Source: Tamarix chinensis
Lineage: Eukaryota > Streptophyta > Magnoliopsida > Caryophyllales > Tamaricaceae
Length of the DNA: 64,000 bases
Direction of reading: 5' to 3'
NCBI GenBank assembly: GCA_030549775.1
Contig: CM060176.1
Span: 98,075,815 to 98,139,814, forward strand
Shown here: positions 59,708 to 64,000 of the stretch, in pieces
Position numbering within the stretch: the stretch's first letter is position 1
Layout: every line of letters starts with the position of its first letter
Notes under the pieces: model-generated
Seen by the model: the letters and a program-made list of their open reading frames with translations, nothing else
What the model was told of the DNA's origin: nothing
Databases searched by the model: none
Made by a program: the position numbers and the translations under genes

Positions 59708-61790
59708 CCCTACGGTAGATTTTACTGATCCCTACCATACTCCCTTTGCGGCAAAACTCCTCGCCGGATCTCTCTAAAGAACCATAATTATTAACGTTGC
59801 TACTCCCCCGCTCTGGCGCCTTCTGTCGTAGTTAGCGAACTGCCTTCCTACACCACTCACAACCATCATTACAACTTAACCAACCATCTGTGTCCACTTG
59901 TGCACCCTGATAGCTCCTTGCACCACCCTTCCCCGCAACATTACAGCACCCAGGACCACCAAGCCTTCCTCTCCTTCTTCTTCTATTTTTATTTGTCTCC
60001 TCCTTTGCAGCCTTTACTGCTATTCCTACCCTCATACCTTATGTCCATTACAACCGTAGCTCCACCGCCCACCTTTAACACCCTTCCTAGCAACCAAGAC
60101 AACCAGCCACCACCCTCCATCTATAGTTTCACCCACACCAACCCATCACCACCTTTATGCACCCAACTGCCACCATGTCATTCCATCAACCACCGATAGA
60201 CACCAACCTGCACCAGTCTCCACCACCCCAACCAACCAACATGTCCCCCTACGTGCGCATACTCACACTATGTATACAATGTTAGTTGTGTTTGGTTTTA
60301 AAACTCTTAGTACCTATTATTTATATGTAGGGGTATTTTGGTAGTTTTAGAAAAATAAATATTTTATTATTATAATTATTATTCTATTAGTTAAAATATT
60401 AATTTGGTATTTTGGTATTATTTTTATATACAAAAGTTGATTTGTCCCCTTGCGTGCTTATTACTCACATTGTGCATGCAGCATGAGTTGTGATTGGTTT
60501 TAAAAATTTTAGTACATATTATTTATATGTAATTGTGTTTTTTTTTTAATTTTAGAAAAATAAATAGTTAATGATTAAAATTATTATTTTATTATTTAAA
60601 ATCTTAATTAGGCATTTTGGTATTATTTTTAGGTACAAAAGTTGATTAGTGGGATATCGTAGTATTTAGTAGAATACCGCTATTTTTGTATTTTTTCTAG
60701 AATTCAGGTAATCGTTATACTATTTTAAAATGTTAGACGCCTCATGATAGCACATTCGGGTCATTATGCTGAAATATGTTAAGTATTATTTGTTAAATTA
60801 TAATTATGTATTATCTATTATATCCTAAAAAAATATGAATGAGCATGTTATCATATGCAAAATATTTTAGGGCCAAATGTATGGTAAAGATGATATTTCA
60901 TGATTATGTATGACATGTACGTGAAAGATGATAAGATGAGCATGCTTAGATATATTTATTAAATATTAGTCATAGATGTGTGTCCTATGGACAATTTGGT
61001 CATTTTATGTGTATTATAATTTTTACCATGGAAGACATGCTTAATTTGTATTACATGTTGCTAAGCATGAGATTATGTGGCATTGGATGCATTAGATACG
61101 CATGCTAGCGTTTTATATACAAAACCTTGAATAAGGACAATTTGGTTATTTGGCTTATCTAATAATGTATCTAAATGATAAATTTGTTTAATTATTATGT
61201 TTTAGTATTTTCATGATAACTTAATAAATAAAATGAATTTACTAATTAAAGATGGTGCTAGATTGGTAATTTTGGCCTCAAGGGCATTTTGGTCATGTGC
61301 AGTCTAATGTGCCCAAAATGGAATAATTAAGCTTAGGATGGTCTTAGTATATTTTTATGATTGATCTTGGTAGTGATCTTTATTATATGATTTGTATGTG
61401 ATTTTGTGGTCACCTTAATAGAGTACTAATACTTAAAGTGAAATACCTTGAAACCAGGAATGGTGACTCTTTAAATAAGTGGTCTATCTCATAGTTGTTT
61501 AGATTTTTACAGATGTATCTTAGTGCCCCAGCCAAGCCCTATATCTTACTTTAGTATGTCATTAAAACCATAAATTAATACCCTAACTAGTGTGCATACT
61601 CCATCTTCTCTAATTATATTACGATTTACAACCCTAAGTTAAATAATTTGTCAAGGTGAGTGTGATGACTGATCACTAATTCTCCTTATAATCATGATTT
61701 CAACATTTAATAAGATCACTTGTTTATCTAATTATCGTTCTTCGCTATTTTTTGGCTATTAAATATTGGAATTCCTAACTCTATTAGATT
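59708..61790 (+). mobile_element. LTR G, piece 5: rest of CT-rich stretch and middle/3' part
   Basis: CT/ACC-rich (59713-60240), a 201 bp tandem duplication with palindrome (60242-60647), then plus-sense sequence that mirrors LTR I in reverse ('aggtacaaaagttgattag', 'ttagggccaaatg', 'caagggcattttggtcat', 'taatacttaaagtgaaatacctt', 'cttagtgccccagccaagcc'). Stops near 61790, before the CCGG blocks, so the 3' end is lost. Confidence 0.6.
60242..60647 (+). repeat. Tandem duplication, 201 bp unit, in LTR G
   Basis: Copy 1 is 60242-60442, copy 2 is 60443-60647. Both run from tgtccccytacgtgc/tgtccccttgcgtgc to 'caaaagttgatt', each with a palindrome (60261-60286 and 60463-60488). LTRs H and I have one copy of this segment. 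Confidence 0.8.
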
Positions 61791-62439
61791 AGGTCACGTG
61801 TGTTCACACTAGTGAATTTTCAACAACAAGGCATGTTAAAATCATTGTTTATGCTGGTTGGGGTGAATGGGGATGCTGGTATACGTGTATGGAAAATAGA
61901 GGCACAAAGGCTTGATTTTAGTGGTACAAAGGAGTCTATTGGGAGACAATTGGAGAGCAAAGGAATCCAAAACTTGGGTAGCCCTAGGGATAATGATGAT
62001 AGCAAAATGAAGAAGAGAGGAGTTCCACGGGATAGAAGTAGAGGTGGAATGTTTCACCTTGGTATTAAAGTTCAAGGAACAACAACACGTCTAATCCTAT
62101 GTGGGATATATTCTTGATGATATTCGTAATGTGGTAAGAAAGCAAAGTGGAGTGAAATGGGTACATATTAAGCAAGATGAAAATAAGTTAGCAGATGCTA
62201 TTGCTAAGTTCAAAATGTCTTCCATGGGTTGCATTTGGACACATTTTATACCATATATACGGTTGCATGATTCTTATTGTGTATATTATTGATGTTAATA
62301 AGATTTTAACATTTTAAAAATATTAAAATATCTCTTATTGGGATTATCAGAAAAAAATATCATAACGTTCTTGATAACTTCTTTCTATAAATAGAGTTCC
62401 ATATTGACTTACGTTTGGCAAAAAAAATATGGTAAAAAA
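61791..62439 (+). other. Unassigned stretch with possible LINE RNase H-like fragment
   Basis: Between the truncated LTR G and the satellite. Includes the frame listed separately at 62101-62292. The 105-codon frame at 61800-62117 has no recognised domain and is not called. Confidence 0.4.
62101..62292 (+). pseudogene. Possible RNase H-like (RVT_3) fragment of a LINE
   Basis: The 63-residue frame has the pattern ILDDIR, then VKWVHIKQDENKLADAIAKF, like the end of the RNase H-like domain of plant LINE polyproteins (hydrophobic-V, R/QxxN, hAD-hAK). There is no reverse transcriptase upstream. The match is by eye and short. Confidence 0.4.
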
Positions 62440-63525
62440 TAGTCATGAAGCATACCATAATAGTGGTAAACATTAATGTAAATATAATTAAACGTAATAA
62501 TAGAGAGAAGTAAGACTATGTAACGTTAGAATATGACAAAACATCGAGTATGCCACGGTGAAGCATTAAGCATACCGTGGTGAAATACCAAATATATTAT
62601 GATGAAACAAGAAGCATATCGTAATAAAATGTCAATATTGTGGTGAAACACCAAACATGTCGTTGTGAAACATATCAATGGAGAGAAGTACGACTACATT
62701 ATGTCTGACTAAGTTGAAACATTAAGTATACTATAGTAAAATATGAAGCATATTGTGGTGAAACACCAAGAATATAATGACAAAATTTAATAACGGAAAG
62801 AAGTAGAACTACATAATGTTGGATCATGGTGAAATATCAAGTATACCACGGTGAAAAGTGGATTATAATGGGGTGAAACATGGAGTATATTGCGGTGAAA
62901 CATCAATAAGAGATGTGGTAAAACACCAAGATTAATCATGATGAAGCTTATCAATGTATGATATTAATTAAACCATATTGAAACATTAAGCATATCATGG
63001 TGAAAAATCAAACATATCGTGGTGAAACATAACAAGGTGTAAAGGAAGGACTGCATAATGTTGGATCATGGTGAAACATCAAACATATCATAGTAAAAAA
63101 TGAAGCATGTAGTGGCGAAACACCAAACATAATATGGTAAAAAAACACATCGCGATGAAATACCAATCATACTATAGTGAAACGTAACAACGGAGAGAAC
63201 CATAACTATATAATATTGAACCATGGCAAAACATAAAACATATTATAGTGAAATACCCATCATACCATAATGAAACATGAAATATATCGTGGTGAAACAT
63301 CAAATATACACGCAGTGAAACACCAAGATTAATCATGGTGAAACACAACAATGACTGATGGTGATAAGACCATGGTGAAACACAAAACATCTTGTGGTGA
63401 AATATAGCAACGGAGATAAAAAAACACTACATAATGTTAAACTATGTGAAATATCAAGTATACTGTAATAAAACATCGAGCATACCGTGGTGAAATACCA
63501 AACATACGATGATGAAATATAAAGC
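62440..63525. repeat. Satellite-like array of GGTGAAACA-type units with higher-order repeat
   Basis: About 1.1 kb of head-to-tail units of roughly 20 bp such as catatcgtggtgaaacacca, catgatggtgaaacatcaag and cataccatggtgaaatac. A longer word, 'caacggagagaagtaggact' plus 'acataatgttggatcatgg', marks a higher-order unit recurring near 62503, 62668, 62790, 63030, 63190 and 63408, at multiples of a basic unit. Short ORFs across it are artefacts. Confidence 0.85.
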
Positions 63526-64000
63526 TGCTCTTATTTACTCAATTGCATCTGCACATACCTCTATATACAATTCTTCTAAAAAATTTCCAGTTTATTTATA
63601 ATATAAAAATGAGAATATTATGTCATTTAAAGATTTATTGTATCATTTAAGTGAAAATGAAACTTTAATAATGCTTTTGGAAACATTTCGTTCGAGAATT
63701 CTTATCACTTCTCACAATTTTGATTATGTGAGACCCTCTTAGTCACCTCTGGCCATCTAGATTCTTATGGATTATCATAGATTGATCATATTTAAATTAT
63801 TTGGATTTTTTCTAACCATTTTCAAAGACAAAAAGTAGAAGTTTTGATGAAAAACACTAATTTCGTCTCATTTAGTTTTTATCACGTTTTGCGTCTTGAA
63901 TCGATATTTTTCACCATCTAAAATTTATGAAAATTCGAGGATTAATTTATTCTTAATATTATAAATTTAAAATTAAATTAAAATAATCTACCTTTATTTT
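63526..64000. other. AT-rich flank, nothing recognised
   Basis: No ORF, RNA gene or repeat terminus is supported up to the window end. Confidence 0.5.

Noticed and set aside
63350..63390. Possible hammerhead-ribozyme core in the satellite (ctgatgg ... gtgaaac)
   Set aside because: The core needs CTGATGA and CGAAAC with a stem between; neither is exact and no helices form by eye.
62440..63525. CRISPR-like array
   Set aside because: Plant nuclear DNA, and the units are contiguous diverged tandem repeats without unique spacers.

Overview
The window is nuclear DNA of a land plant, most likely a dicot; the species cannot be told from the sequence. It shows plant-type LTR termini with an initiator-Met primer binding site, a plant hAT transposase, a CACTA end, and one host gene of the plant-specific arginine-rich tandem CCCH zinc-finger family (OXS2/AtTZF7-like). 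That gene has a single coding exon (28343-30493, minus), a probable 1.3 kb intron in its 5' UTR, and a 5' exon near 31822-32010. It sits in an island of about 5 kb; nearly everything else is nested, decayed transposable-element DNA.

The main repeat is a family of very long LTRs (about 4-5 kb), apparently Ty3/gypsy chromovirus-like. One copy is followed by a primer binding site at 5376. In sense orientation the LTR starts near TGTAATA, has an AT-rich head, a long CT-rich stretch (source of many false Pro/Ser-rich ORFs), an AATTG-rich middle, one or two blocks of a 45-60 bp tandem repeat around the palindromic core CCGGTCCACCGG, a small hairpin, and the end GGGGTGTTACA. Copies or fragments, in order: A (1-4135, plus, split by a CACTA element ending at 2814), B (4136-5372, plus), a minus copy ending at 7739, C (about 8790-14892, plus), D (16257 to about 19510, minus), E (about 19511-22699, plus), F (23541 to about 27050, minus), G (about 32600-61790, plus, in pieces), H (33582-50200, minus, in pieces), L (35508-40611, minus), J (50769-55761, minus, possibly chimeric) and I (51077-55080, minus).

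The right half is a deep nest. LTR G was entered by H, J and two 1.75-1.8 kb Athila/Tat-like solo LTRs. H was entered by solo LTR L (5,104 bp, perfect TSD AGGCA) and by a 6,877 bp hAT transposon (perfect 8 bp TSD CCCCAGAG). The hAT carries a four-exon BED-finger transposase gene broken by one frameshift. A 508 bp element in F has the same termini and is a likely non-autonomous relative. A third Athila/Tat-like solo LTR lies in C. Each of the three has a perfect 5 bp TSD.

Other points are a Ty1/copia RNase H fragment (23266-23463), a possible LINE RNase H fragment (62101-62292), a palindrome conserved between LTR copies (perfect 24 bp in I), and a higher-order GGTGAAACA-type tandem array (about 62440-63525). 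No new protein-coding system was found. The most unusual structures are the CCGGTCCACCGG arrays inside the LTRs, the conserved LTR palindrome and the satellite array.
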